Assembly (NCBI RefSeq): GCF_019649055.1
Contig: NW_026570255.1
Location: 868,001 to 932,000, forward strand
Length of the DNA: 64,000 nt
Origin: Paramacrobiotus metropolitanus
Taxonomy: Eukaryota > Tardigrada > Eutardigrada > Parachela > Macrobiotidae
Direction of reading: 5' to 3'
Shown here: positions 45,593-56,048 of the stretch, in pieces
Layout of the letters: each line of letters begins with the position of its first letter
Position numbering within the stretch: the first letter of the stretch is position 1
The notes under the pieces: generated by a model
Told to the model about the DNA's origin: nothing
Seen by the model: the letters and a program-made list of their open reading frames with translations, nothing else
Databases searched by the model: none
Position numbers and translations under genes: made by a program

Positions 45593-47026
45593 TTAAAAAT
45601 CTGGATTATGCCAGCATTTTTCCCGTAGACTCATATGGTATAAGCGAGCACGCGGTTCTACCGAAATGACACAAAGGAAGCCGAAATCACACCTCATTAG
45701 TGATGGCCCCGTTGCTAATTGCTCAGTTTTTACAATACTCCGCACTTCCTCCATGGTTTTTACTTGAAAGATTTGGAAGAGAATCTCATCACTGAGTTTC
45801 GGCATTTCCGTCCACACAATGGTTCGATCACATCCCACGCCTTTTCCTAGTGGCGTGACGTCGGTCACTTGGCTGGTGTGTTTTTTTACTGGGTTTTTCG
45901 TGTGGGTTAGCTCGCCGTTCACCCACTTGAGAGCGTACTTAAACAGGTCTTTCGCTCGGAAATCAAAAAAGGAAGTAACACGGTTCCCACACGTGGTGCG
46001 ACCATCGCAGCCCTCTGTTTTCCACCAGACCAGACCACAGTGAGGACAAGCCTTGATCAGGTTCCGTGGATCCGTGTTATCGAACAGATTGTACGTCATC
46101 AGCGGCGTAACTGAACTGACTAGCCGATCGCAAACCTTTACATTTTCTTTCTGCATTTCCACACACAATGCGTAGTATTCCAAGTCAATCATTTCTTTGC
46201 GATGCTTATTCACAAACTCTTCGTAAAGGTCATCGAGTTCATACTTGAATTGCACAATGATCACGTGGAAGAGCTCATCCTGGTCGTCCTCCGGTTCATT
46301 TTTGGCTCGATCGCGTAATCTCGCGTAGCCGGCAAAAAGCGTTTGCGTTCGCTTTATGTACTGCTCGAACGATCGTTTCATATTTATTTTGATTTGATAC
46401 CAGTTAAAGTTGGCAAGGAATTCGTCGTCCGATATCTTCAGCCGCTGCGGCTCCATATGCGACATGCAAGCATACATTAAATCAGCAATAGCACTTGGAT
46501 TACTCTGGTCGGAGAAAAAGATAATGTTAGCAATATCCGCGCTGGCTTCCATTAGTTTACTGCAGATTTTGGGAAACTCCTGCTTATGGTCGTCTGCGTT
46601 ATCCATGTGCGAAATGAGAATAACAATTCGTTTGGTGAAGTTGCCGACCGGTTGCTCGACTTGAATGTAGTTTTCAATCATTTTATTATAACGATTCTCG
46701 TATTTCAACACAATGAAAATGGTATTCAGCTCCGTTGCCGTTAGTCCCGCACGCAGCTGAAATGCGTGTTTGTATGTGTCGGTATGGCTATCCGTGCCGG
46801 GAGTGTCGATCACAGTGAACGCGTTATTTCCCACGCACACATCGTTCCTGAACAGCAGTTGCGTCAGGCTGGCTTCGGAGGCGCCCGATATGTGTTCAGT
46901 GCCGCATAGCAGATTGTCCAGAGTGGTTTTCCCGGCTCCAGTTTGTCCGATCAAGACGCAACACGGTTTTCTGCTATTCAATTGGGCTTTTGCGGTTATA
47001 CTGTTCTTTATCAACGGATGATACAT
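45593..47026 (-). CDS. GIMAP-like GTPase with zinc knuckle, copy 3 (C-terminus replaced by transposon sequence)
   Basis: An open frame of 477 residues. P-loop GQTGAGKTT at about 26-34, DTPG, SHMDNADDH, then the knuckle CPHCGLVWWKTEGCDG-x3-CG and the terminal GCDRTIVWTEMPKLSDEILF and FQVKTMEEV. It is identical in layout to the paralogues up to KTEQ. There the reading enters the right end of the ISL2EU element (45717), and about 42 residues up to the stop at 45593 are read from transposon DNA (starting LATGPSLM). The native 18-residue end sits at 41602-41657. Core domains are untouched, so the protein may still work. Upstream it has the shared AGGTAGGGCTC/GATTAGATAA module 1.1 kb away. Confidence 0.88.
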   Translation of the reverse strand: MYHPLIKNSITAKAQLNSRKPCCVLIGQTGAGKTTLDNLLCGTEHISGASEASLTQLLFRNDVCVGNNAFTVIDTPGTDSHTDTYKHAFQLRAGLTATELNTIFIVLKYENRYNKMIENYIQVEQPVGNFTKRIVILISHMDNADDHKQEFPKICSKLMEASADIANIIFFSDQSNPSAIADLMYACMSHMEPQRLKISDDEFLANFNWYQIKINMKRSFEQYIKRTQTLFAGYARLRDRAKNEPEDDQDELFHVIIVQFKYELDDLYEEFVNKHRKEMIDLEYYALCVEMQKENVKVCDRLVSSVTPLMTYNLFDNTDPRNLIKACPHCGLVWWKTEGCDGRTTCGNRVTSFFDFRAKDLFKYALKWVNGELTHTKNPVKKHTSQVTDVTPLGKGVGCDRTIVWTEMPKLSDEILFQIFQVKTMEEVRSIVKTEQLATGPSLMRCDFGFLCVISVEPRARLYHMSLREKCWHNPDF

Positions 47027-48081
47027 TATTCCAGCAGGTTCTTCTGAAATCCTAACTGAGAAATTATAGTTGAAAACTGTTTAACTTGCCACCTCTTCTT
47101 CGTCAAAAGGTCACTCAGCAATGACAAGCCGCTGTTTCGAAGTTTGTCAACCAAAGCATCGGAATTCGGAACAACTCTACCACTGCTAAAACGAATGCAG
47201 AAATGAATAATGTAATGCACGAAATGAATTATACGGTTTAGTTTTTAATACCTTTATACCAAATAAACAGGCCGTTTATTAAGTATGTACGTACTATCAG
47301 TAGCTGAGTAATAAAGGTAGAGTATTCAAAGCCAACGAGCGAGACTGAGTGTATCAGAAGTTTAAAGAAATTGTCAGGTAAACGGTAGATTAGATAAGTT
47401 CTAGTGAACGAATCCAAAAGTACAGAGGCAAAATATTTACCAATTTTCGTCGTGCAGTACAGCTACGATATCACTTCGAAAACAAAAAAGAACTGAATTT
47501 CGTATTCTACGAGGAAGAAAATTTGCTGATCTAAAATGGCAAAATGGATACGTAAATACTTAATTATGAGTCATGTGAATATAGTTAATTATCACAATAA
47601 TAACGAGTCGTTTTGAGATTTGCAGGTCTGCAGATGCAGGTCTCTGTACAGTATGATTTGATGCTAAATAATAAGCGCTACACGCAGTGAGATTTAGGAC
47701 AGAATTTCTTTGTTTATATTTTGTATATGAGACCGCTCAATCGTTGATTCACTATTTCCTATCCACGTCTTTAAGGACAAAGTTGACGCATACTTTGGAC
47801 TTAGAATACACCCGATTTTTCAGTCATCACCTAAAAAACTGCAATACATGTGCTCCATTAGCTTTCATTTGTCGTTAAAATAAACAAGTATGAGCTTGTA
47901 TGCATTGTGCATGACTAACGAATCCCTTGGCTATGTCATCAACGATAATATACGACAATAATGGCGGAAAGGGAAAATTGTTTTAACAATAAATTGTAGT
48001 TATGGGGCAGTTTTTGGCTATTCACCACCAATCAATCGCTTATGGTAGCACAACGTGGTGTCGATCAATGCCTGATTAACC
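47027..48081. other. Upstream region of GTPase copy 3
   Basis: No gene. One extra GATTAGATAA lies at 47388-47397, closer to the start codon than the paired module at 48082-48142. Confidence 0.4.
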
Positions 48082-48142
48082 GAGGTAGGGCTCAAGATAT
48101 AAAATGAAGCTGTGCCGCATGAAATTTTATGGGATTAGATAA
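48082..48142 (-). promoter_or_regulatory. Upstream module of GTPase copy 3
   Basis: GAGGTAGGGCTC (48082-48093) and GATTAGATAA (48133-48142), with the same order and similar spacing (about 50 bases) as in front of copies 2 and 4. Confidence 0.45.
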
Positions 48143-48361
48143 CGCTGCTGTATGGTCAACTCAAAACGCTCAAATATTGTTGGCTCGGCATCGGTTAACA
48201 GTGTTATGGTCTAATATTGTTAGCGCAGAATTTCACTGTTGAAATGCTGCCATCGTAAATGCAAACATTCGCCCACTGCACGCAATGTAGATAAGGAAGA
48301 CCGCATGGAAAGTACTGTTATTAATTTTGATGCCTCCCCTAGTAGCATTTTTATTACCCGT

Positions 48362-48420
48362 GCTTTTCTGCCTAGCCCATATTCACAACGCGTTGTGAAA
48401 TATGGGCTAGCCAGGAAAGC
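48362..48420. repeat. Near-perfect 59-bp palindrome without spacer
   Basis: The halves meet at CACAACG-CGTTGTG (48390/48391) and extend outward through CTAGCCCATATT and AATATGGGCTAG to GCTTTTCTG and CCAGGAAAGC, with single-base bulges. This would form a cruciform or hairpin about 230 bases beyond the copy 3 module. Confidence 0.8.
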
Positions 48421-49191
48421 AAACATTACGAACAATTTACGGTTAATCATGCAGGCTTTTGTACCTTTATCAAACTAAGACGGGCTTATTGGAAAGTTTA
48501 AGCAAAATCTGAAAATGTAGCCCAGATCAGACTTAGGATGACTCAGGCTTGAGCAGGCGTGCCTTAATGATTTCTGCACATCATGTGCAACTCAGTACAA
48601 GTACGAGGCGGGAATCGGTCAAGGAAGCTGCAATTAAAGGAAAACTACATCCCCGTTAGCACGAAATGAAATTGGATATGTTATCCGCAATCACTGACAT
48701 CTGCTTGCAAATAAAGCACTATTTTCCTAGGTTCGATAAGAAGAGTTTATAAACAAAAAACCCTAAACAAAATCAGAAAAGGTTTAAGCGCAGCACACAT
48801 ATGACATGAAATCCTGTAGTATGGAAAGTGATATCCAAAAATAAAATGCCCGATTCATGAACCGAAGCCACTACGAAGTGCGCGAGCGCCTTTGACAAAG
48901 TAGTGTTTGCCGGCAAAAAGATGGAGTATAAATTCAGGTATTAGTGGCTGTTTTAGCGTTTTATTTTGTGCGTATGGAGTGCGAAGCGTGTTGTGATGAG
49001 CCGCAGTTGTTTTGTGAAAAAGAGCAGTAATCTCATTACTAAAGCGGGCGACAGTCGTCCACGCGTCTTTTTTTTCAACATACTTGTTTCGCATCAAAAA
49101 ATGATAATATAAAGTCAGAAGAAAGAAGCAATATTTTTCATTTATTTGAATGTAATTCTGCAATAATACAAATCAAGGGAAAATAGCTCCT
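48421..49191. other. Intergenic, no gene recognised
   Basis: Only short frames. It separates the palindrome from the 3' end of GTPase copy 4. Confidence 0.4.
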
Positions 49192-51117
49192 TTAATAAAA
49201 TCCCACAATCCCACTGCCGCTGGCTAAATAATATATTGAGGGCACAATGTCTCCGCTGTGGTCACTGTCTGAGGTCTCCATGGATGCATCCACGGATGTG
49301 TCATTCAAAGTTATGTCCAACATTTCCACGTCATGCTCTCCGACTACCTCGCTTGAGTCTGGTCTGTGCCATTGCAGGATGTTCTTAATCTCCTCCAGCG
49401 TTTTTACCTCAAACATTTGCAACAATACTTCATCATCAAGTTTAGGCAGTTCGTTCCATACCATTGGTCTGCCACACCCAAGGGCGCTTGCGGATAGTGC
49501 TGGATCAGTAGCGCTACCGGAAGTTTCAACGGGATTATTCAAAGTGTACACTTCACGCGTCTCCCCAGGATTGTTCGTAGTGTCCACTTCAAGTTTCTTT
49601 TCGGGAATGTTCATAAGAACCTCCTCACGCATCTCGGCGGGATCGCTCGCACGGTCCAACCCACGTTTCTCAACAGGAACGTCCGTAGGGTCTACCTCCA
49701 TCTCAACGGGACTGTTCGTTGGAATTACCTCAAGTATCTCAACCGGATTGTTTGCAGGGGCCAAATTTCTCGCTTCAACAGGATCTTCCGTAGATTCCCG
49801 CTCAGAAATCTCAACGGGATTGTCCGTAGGGCCTAATTCCCCGGTCGGAACGGGATCACTAGTAGCGACCTCCTTTCCCGTCTCGACAGGATTCTCCATA
49901 GGCTCCTGTTCACGCACAAAAAAGGGATTGCTCGCAACGACTACCTGCAACTCCACAGGAAGGGTCGCAGGGTGCACCTCATGCAGTTTAACAGAACTGT
50001 CCGTAAAGTTAACTTTACACATCTGAACGAGGTCGTTCGTACTGATTCCGTCGCAACTGAGAGTAGGAACTAAATTCCCGCACGTAACAACACCATCGCA
50101 CCCGTCCGCTTTCCACCACACCAAGCCACAGTGCGGGCACTTTTTAATAGTATTTCGTGGATCGGTTTTATCCAGCAGATTGTATGAAATCAATGGGATC
50201 ACGGAATTGATCAACCGATCTGAATTCTTGGCATTCTCTTTTTGCATCTCGATACAAAAAGCGTAATATTCCATTTCACTTAGCTCGCCTTTGTATTTGA
50301 TCGAATACTCCCGGTAAAGGTCATTAAGATCGTACTTGAACTGGACAGTCATTTTATGGAATTCCTTGTCATTGTCTTTATCCGAACCAGTTTGTATTCG
50401 GTCACGTCGTTTTGCGTAGCCGTCGAACCGTGCCTGCATCTGATTATTATACTGTTCCAGTAATTTTCCAGTATTCGACTTAATTGCCTGCAGGTTGAAA
50501 CCGAAGCAAAAGTCTGCGTCCGATATTTCGAGCGGCTCAGGTTCCATGTTCGACATGCACGAGTATATCAAATCCGCCAGCGTACTTGGATCGCTGAGCT
50601 TCGAGAAAAATATAACATTGGCGATGTTCGGACATGCTTCGGTTAACGAGCCACAAATCATCGGGAATTCTTTCTGGGGATCATCAGCGTTGTCCATGTG
50701 CGAGATGAGAACGATGATTTTATTCGTATAGTTACTGACCGGTTGCTCCGTTTGCAGGTAGTTGTCAGCCATCTTGTAGTATCGGTTGCAGTATGTCAGC
50801 ACGACCAAGATGGTGTTAAGCTGGGTTGCTGTCAGTCCTGCACGCAACACTAGTGCATCTTTGTACATGTCGCTGTAACTCTCCGTACCGGGCGTGTCGA
50901 TTAAACAAAAGGCGTTGTCCCCGACGTTTACATCGTTTTTCACGAGGTGCCCAGTCGCGCTCCCTCCAGTTGCGCCCAGTGAAAGGCCGCTATGGCATAA
51001 TAGATTGTACAGTGTTGTTTTGCCGGCTCCGGGTTCTCCTATTAAAACGCCACAAGGTCTTTTGCCGTCTATGTTGCTTCTGGCTTCCGTCTTATTCTTG
51101 ACCAGAGGTAGGTACAT
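49192..51117 (-). CDS. GIMAP-like GTPase with zinc knuckle, copy 4 (repeat-tailed)
   Basis: About 641 residues, the longest family member. P-loop GEPGAGKTT, DTPG, SHMDNADD, and the knuckle CPHCGLVWWKADGCDG-x3-CG are all present. Between the knuckle and the terminal GCGRPMVWNELPKLDDEVLL domain it carries an acidic, proline-rich insertion of about 150 residues. This is built from at least ten degenerate repeats of 13-15 residues around NPVE (DNPVEISE, NNPVEILEV, NSPVEMEV, NNPVETSG and so on). A further acidic tail follows FEVKTLEEI. The start is the ATG of MYLPLVKN, aligned with the paralogues; an upstream GTG frame was ignored. The repeat could be a flexible linker or interaction array (inference). 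Confidence 0.87.
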   Translation of the reverse strand: MYLPLVKNKTEARSNIDGKRPCGVLIGEPGAGKTTLYNLLCHSGLSLGATGGSATGHLVKNDVNVGDNAFCLIDTPGTESYSDMYKDALVLRAGLTATQLNTILVVLTYCNRYYKMADNYLQTEQPVSNYTNKIIVLISHMDNADDPQKEFPMICGSLTEACPNIANVIFFSKLSDPSTLADLIYSCMSNMEPEPLEISDADFCFGFNLQAIKSNTGKLLEQYNNQMQARFDGYAKRRDRIQTGSDKDNDKEFHKMTVQFKYDLNDLYREYSIKYKGELSEMEYYAFCIEMQKENAKNSDRLINSVIPLISYNLLDKTDPRNTIKKCPHCGLVWWKADGCDGVVTCGNLVPTLSCDGISTNDLVQMCKVNFTDSSVKLHEVHPATLPVELQVVVASNPFFVREQEPMENPVETGKEVATSDPVPTGELGPTDNPVEISERESTEDPVEARNLAPANNPVEILEVIPTNSPVEMEVDPTDVPVEKRGLDRASDPAEMREEVLMNIPEKKLEVDTTNNPGETREVYTLNNPVETSGSATDPALSASALGCGRPMVWNELPKLDDEVLLQMFEVKTLEEIKNILQWHRPDSSEVVGEHDVEMLDITLNDTSVDASMETSDSDHSGDIVPSIYYLASGSGIVGFY

Positions 51118-52748
51118 TTTTCCAGTCAGTGGGTTTTCCTGCACTCAGACACCGTGATGATTTATAAAGTTATAGAACTGCGGTGATTTGCTCAAGCGCA
51201 GATGTGCATTTGGCCGCATTTACTCGTACAGCAGCTGCAGGAATTGCTTGCTATTTTCGCCGCAATGGCCGACTCCACACCTTACCGAGTGCCGGATACA
51301 AAAATGAATTAAAATTTTTGAACAAAATGGACCGTATGTGCACAAGTATAATAAAGCCTGTAAACGCGCTCTTACACTTACTAAGCAATACTTACATGAA
51401 ATTAGCTAATTTGTAAAGTGATCAAGGTAGGGCTCGTGAACTGAGGTTGGGCTTGCATGATAGCAATTCATGCGAATGGAATTTACTGACAAACTATGCA
51501 GTAGATTAGATAAGATGTTCAACTGAATTCCGTTTGCGGGATATCATCGCTTAAAGCTCAACCCCGTGGACACTGAGTTCATATTCATACAAAGCCTAAG
51601 TATGTGAGAATCAGCGCGACGCGTGTGGCGCAAACACCGATCATCCCATCGCAGCCAGAAAAATTCAGGCTTCAGAATCCGAATTGTGCTTCAACGTTAC
51701 CATTAAACCTTTAGTATGCTATTTTGATTTCCATCCTGACTACACAGATAAATGTTCTAAATAATTTTGTGCAGTACCATCAAAGATTTCGTTTATCACA
51801 CAGTCACGCTCATAATATGTAAGACTTTACTTATTGAAAACAAATTTTGAAACCAAAGAATTACAGATGTGAATGGCAAATATGTTGCGTAAGGCCCACA
51901 CCCACTTGCTCATTGATCAAGTCTTCCGGACGAGGTAAGGCTTTATCAAGTTTATCTGGTGCACGCGCGCTAGCACAACAACGCTATGAAAACAAGGCAC
52001 AGCACCGGGTTCGGCCGATGACAAAGACAAACACACAGTGAAGTCAATAACTAAAGGCTGATGCGCATTTATTTGCCGCGCCGGTGTGAGCAAACTGCAA
52101 AAAGAATATTCGGCAAAATATTTGATGACTCCGTATGTTCTTATCAATGGTTTTGCGCTTAAAAAATGTCCCAGTGTTAATCAGCTGTATGCAAGAACCA
52201 TACATGCAAATAGATCAAATTAAGTTAGATAGTCAATTAACGTAACAACAAGCCTGCGCTGGCTAATGAAAAAAACCTGAGTTTGCTAGTCTGCTTTTCT
52301 TTTCACTCTGACGAAACGAAAAAGTGTTGTAATCAATTTTGCACAGCACTAGCGCACACCATTATTAGTCAGTATTGATCATTACAACAGAATCTCTAAT
52401 TATAGCTGGGGAATTACGTAAGGGAAAGCAGCGAAACTTATATGGGGAAAAGCACGGTAAAACAATTATAACCGTAATACTCACAATCGTAAGAATTGTA
52501 TGCATCACGTAAGCATAAGAAGATAAAAAACTGAGCGTAAAAGACTCGAAAAATAATGATTCGTGGTCTCTACCTGGTGAAGAAAAAACAGATACGGTAG
52601 ACAGAGAAAAGCAATGAGTTCAACTGACAAGCAGAATTTTTTGCCAAAACTAAACCAGATGAAATCCTCTGCCCTCTAGAGACTCGCATGGTAGCAGAAA
52701 ATATTTGTTTTGCACCGCGGCTTCTGAAAACCCGATGATGGGGTAGTT
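51118..52748. other. Intergenic between GTPase copies 4 and 5
   Basis: No gene. It contains the copy 4 upstream module (51425-51513) and a diverged GAGGTAAGGCT at about 51932. Confidence 0.4.
51425..51513 (-). promoter_or_regulatory. Upstream module of GTPase copy 4
   Basis: AGGTAGGGCTC (51425-51435) and GATTAGATAA (51504-51513), 310-390 bases upstream of the copy 4 start. The same pair precedes copies 2 and 3. Confidence 0.5.
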
Positions 52749-54113
52749 TTACTCGTGAAAACTTAAGTCGACAGTTTGCAGATAACTGGCTTCGGCCCTC
52801 TGGAATCCTTCTGTTCTTATGATGTTCCGCACTTCTTCCATCGTCTTCACCTCGAAGATTTGGAAGATGATCTCGTCATTGAGTTTCGGTATATCCGTCC
52901 AAACAAATGCTTTTCCACATCCGACACCCTTGCTTGAGCGAGTGGCGTTGGCAACGTTGTCCGTTAGCTTCGGAATGTGATTTTTGGTCGGAACTAACTC
53001 ACCGTTAACCCACTTCAGAGTGTATTTAAAGAGGGCTTTCGGCTGTACGTCAAACATCGAAGTGACCCGATTCCCGCAGTTGGTAGTGCCATCGCAACCT
53101 TCGGTTTTCCACCAAATCAGCCCACAATGCGGGCACGCCTTGATTTGGTTTCGCGGATCCATGTTATCGAATAAATTGTACGTCATCAGCGGGGTCACCG
53201 AGCTGACAAACTCATCGTTAATCCTGACGTTCTCCCTTTGCATCTGGACAGACAAGGCATAACAGTCCATCTCAACCATAGCTTGGCCATGCTTATTTAC
53301 GAACTCCTGGTACAATTCATCGATATCAAACTTAAACTGGACAATCATGGCGTGAAAGAGCTCGTCCTGATCTTCCTCGTAGTCAGTTTTTGTCTGGTCG
53401 CGTAGTCTGCAGTATGCGGCATACTTATCATTCACCTGCTTTCTGTACTGATCGAAGCATCGTCTCATGCCCATTCGGATCTCGTACAAGTTGAAATGAA
53501 AACGGAAATCCTCGTCAGATATTTTCAGCCGCTTCGGTACCATGTGGGACATACAGGCGTACATCAAGTCAGCAATAACACTGGGATCGCTGTTCTTGGA
53601 GAAGAAAATTATGTTATCAATCTTTGGGCTGGTTTCCGTCAGTATACCACAGATCTTTGAAAACTCCTTGTTGTGATCGTCAGCGTTATCCATATGCGAA
53701 AGGAGAATTACGATTCTATTTGTGAATGTGCCGACCGGTTGCTCCACTTGCAGGTAGTGGTCCACCATTTTATTATATCGGTTTTCATATTTTAATACAA
53801 TGAAAATGGTATTCAGCTCCGTGGCTGTCAGTCCCGCGCGCAGCTGCAGTGCATGTTTGTACGTGTCGGTCTGACTATCTGTTCCTGGTGTGTCGATGAC
53901 AGAAAATGCATTCCTTCCGACGCATACATCGTTCCTGAAGAGCAGCTGGGTTAAACTGGCCTCTGACGCACCGGAAGCATGCTTGGTGCCGCATAACATG
54001 TTGCCCAGTGTTGATTTTCCAGCTCCAGTTTGGCCCATCAAAATGCCACACGGCTTGTTGCGGTTCAGCCCAGCTTTGGCGGTAATGCTGGTCTTCATCA
54101 GAGGCCGGTACAT
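52749..54113 (-). CDS. GIMAP-like GTPase with zinc knuckle, copy 5
   Basis: 454 residues, intact. P-loop GQTGAGKST, DTPG, SHMDNADDH, LMYACMSHM, a helical middle (FDQYRKQV to DELFHAMIVQFKFDIDELY), the knuckle CPHCGLIWWKTEGCDG-x3-CGNRV, GCGKAFVWTDIPKLNDEIIF, FEVKTMEEVR, and the terminal FQRAEASYLQTVDLSFHE. It is the closest relative of copies 1 and 6 and a good reference for the family. A TTAA-ended half foldback element lies just upstream (54254-54540), and the AGGTAGGGCTC/GATTAGATAA pair seen before copies 2-4 was not found near it. Confidence 0.9.
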   Translation of the reverse strand: MYRPLMKTSITAKAGLNRNKPCGILMGQTGAGKSTLGNMLCGTKHASGASEASLTQLLFRNDVCVGRNAFSVIDTPGTDSQTDTYKHALQLRAGLTATELNTIFIVLKYENRYNKMVDHYLQVEQPVGTFTNRIVILLSHMDNADDHNKEFSKICGILTETSPKIDNIIFFSKNSDPSVIADLMYACMSHMVPKRLKISDEDFRFHFNLYEIRMGMRRCFDQYRKQVNDKYAAYCRLRDQTKTDYEEDQDELFHAMIVQFKFDIDELYQEFVNKHGQAMVEMDCYALSVQMQRENVRINDEFVSSVTPLMTYNLFDNMDPRNQIKACPHCGLIWWKTEGCDGTTNCGNRVTSMFDVQPKALFKYTLKWVNGELVPTKNHIPKLTDNVANATRSSKGVGCGKAFVWTDIPKLNDEIIFQIFEVKTMEEVRNIIRTEGFQRAEASYLQTVDLSFHE

Positions 54114-54253
54114 TTTTTTCAGCAGCTATTCTCTATAAGTAGTTGCGAGGCACTTAAAAAGAACACCGTTGTCCAGGATAGTCAGTTTACGTTAATGTGC
54201 TTACCTCTCGGTCCCAAGAAAGGTCACCCTAGCTTGTAGTTTAGCAGAAACCG

Positions 54254-54540
54254 GCTAGAACAGTGGGTCGGTGTAAAAACGTTCTTCGTGGTTATGTGCA
54301 TTTACGTGCAAAATCTGAAGGAGATCGGTCCATAATGAGACTTTTGGTACACCTGAATATCCAGGGCTCATAACTCGCGAACCGGATGTTGCGCGCGCAA
54401 ACGGTTTTCAGGCCTGTGTATACAAATCATTTGACTACAGATTGACATAAAACAAGAGAAAAAAGGGTTTGGGAGTGCGCGAAAGTGAAAGATTTCGTGC
54501 ATGTGCACGAATTTGGTACCATGTATCGGGCCACTTCCCT
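54254..54540. mobile_element. Solo arm of the TTAA foldback family
   Basis: This matches the right half of the element at 39812-40492: GCTAGAACAGTGG at the start, then CATTTACGTGCAAAAT, CATAATGAGACTTTTGGTAC, GAACCGGATGTTGCGCGC and GTGCGCGA. The outer end GGGCCACTTCCC is followed by TTAA. The left arm is missing. It sits about 140 bases upstream of GTPase copy 5, where it could influence its promoter. Confidence 0.8.
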
Positions 54541-54543
54541 TAA

Positions 54544-56048
54544 GTAGTTGCTAGACTGGGTGCCACAGTATCGTCATCGCTCGATGGAGTAACCTGAGCT
54601 AGAAAGTTGCGTGTACAGAAAACCAAAGGTGTGTGTGCTCGTACAAGCCTTGCTCGATGAACAACGCTTTCATGTGCACTGAGCAATGCCCGGTTACGTG
54701 TTGCCATCAACAGGGCTTGCCAACGGCGCAGTAAAGTAGCGTGCTACCGTCAGATGATTAATTAAGGCCGGAGTTATGAAGTCGTTTTCGGTTGGTTGAG
54801 CTCAATAAAGCTGGAAGGAATTGCGAAGTGGTCCAGAAAACTCTGTTAAGGGCTACAAAGGTAAGAATTAACTTGACAAAATGAATGCAGAAGTGTCACT
54901 GATTAGCACCACGCATTGATTTTTGGTGCCAGGGATTCTTCCATTTGTAGAAATTTTGCTAATTTACAATCGTTTGTTGGATAACTCATAATTATGTATA
55001 CTGCTGATTAAAAAAAGCGGTTTCAAGAAACAAGATCTCATTTCCCAGTGAAAACTGCAGAACTTGCTGTTATATCCAGTATCAGTATACAAACTAGATT
55101 TACGTACATGACACTACATGACACTCTACAGTTACCTTATACGCACTTGCAAGATAGTGCTCGTGCACTAAATTTAATGAGATTGGGTCGAGACTCGAGA
55201 GAGGGCGAACGAAAATTAATATAAAGATACGTGTTCATAATCCAGTCGCAGTGCTTTTTGCAGAGTACAAAAGTATGTTGCTCCGCTGCTTTATGTGCAT
55301 TTCTGATGCATTAGTGTTTATATTTTCAGTGTTATTTATCTACGTCCAATCCTGCATTTCTTCTGCACCCTTTTCAAGCCCTACCTATTTGCGAACAAAG
55401 CACTTAAGTTCAGCAATCAGCAAAAGCACGCGCGCTTTTTATAAGGCTTTGTTTTACCAAAAGCAGATCTCAGAAAAGGGTTAATCGATGCATTTGTTTC
55501 GCTGGATGTTTTCGTTCGCCGAGACTGCTATCAGTTATTTACACAGAGAACAACATTCGCAGTCGTTATTAGCTTGACATGTAACTGCAATAATAAAACC
55601 CGAAATTGTAATTAATAGCCGTTTGGTAACAGTAATTATTTTATTTTCGTCTTAGTGCGCATGAGGCATGAGCCTACGTAATCTAATCTGCATGAGCATT
55701 CCAATAAACGTTTATCGCGCCCAACCTCGACGAGTCACCACACTGCTTGCAAACGTATAATTAATCTGATTATTCAGCCATCGACAGCAATTAATACGCG
55801 ACGCACTTAATCGGTGCAAACGCTGACCATTTAAATCATTTCGATTACTACATTATGTGCTATTTATGCATTTTGCAGTGAGTGAACTGTTTTATATCTC
55901 CGCTGGATATAAGATCATACAGTACTTACTGGAGCTGGAAGCAGTTTCTCTTTTAGCAAAGGTAACTAAAAGCAACAACTGGCGTATCTGATACTTATAC
56001 AGTGTTTTCAAAAGCTCGTTCTTTTGTAGAATACAACTTACTACGAAA
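54544..56048. other. Intergenic between divergent GTPase copies 5 and 6
   Basis: No gene recognised. It contains the shared upstream region of copies 5 (-) and 6 (+). A plus-strand frame at 55251-55484 is open for 77 codons with a hydrophobic start, but I see no support for a gene. Confidence 0.4.

Larger units (their letters stand above)
41660..45717. mobile_element. Complete ISL2EU/IS4EU-type DNA transposon
   Basis: The 17-base ends TAGCAACGGGGCCATCA are exact inverted copies (41660-41676, 45701-45717). A second pair, TGTCATTTCGGTAGAAC, lies inside them (41717-41733 and inverse at 45655-45671). AT on both sides (41658-41659, 45718-45719) is a possible 2-base target duplication; AATT is an equally possible reading because the ends are symmetric. 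It carries convergent genes: a YqaJ-type nuclease (+) and a THAP/DDE transposase (-), the two-gene layout known for ISL2EU elements. The insertion splits GTPase copy 3 about 20 codons before its stop. Confidence 0.92.

Noticed and set aside
49247-50026. 259-residue plus-strand frame opposite GTPase copy 4
   Set aside because: It is the antisense shadow of the NPVE repeat tract, kept open by the codon-periodic repeat.
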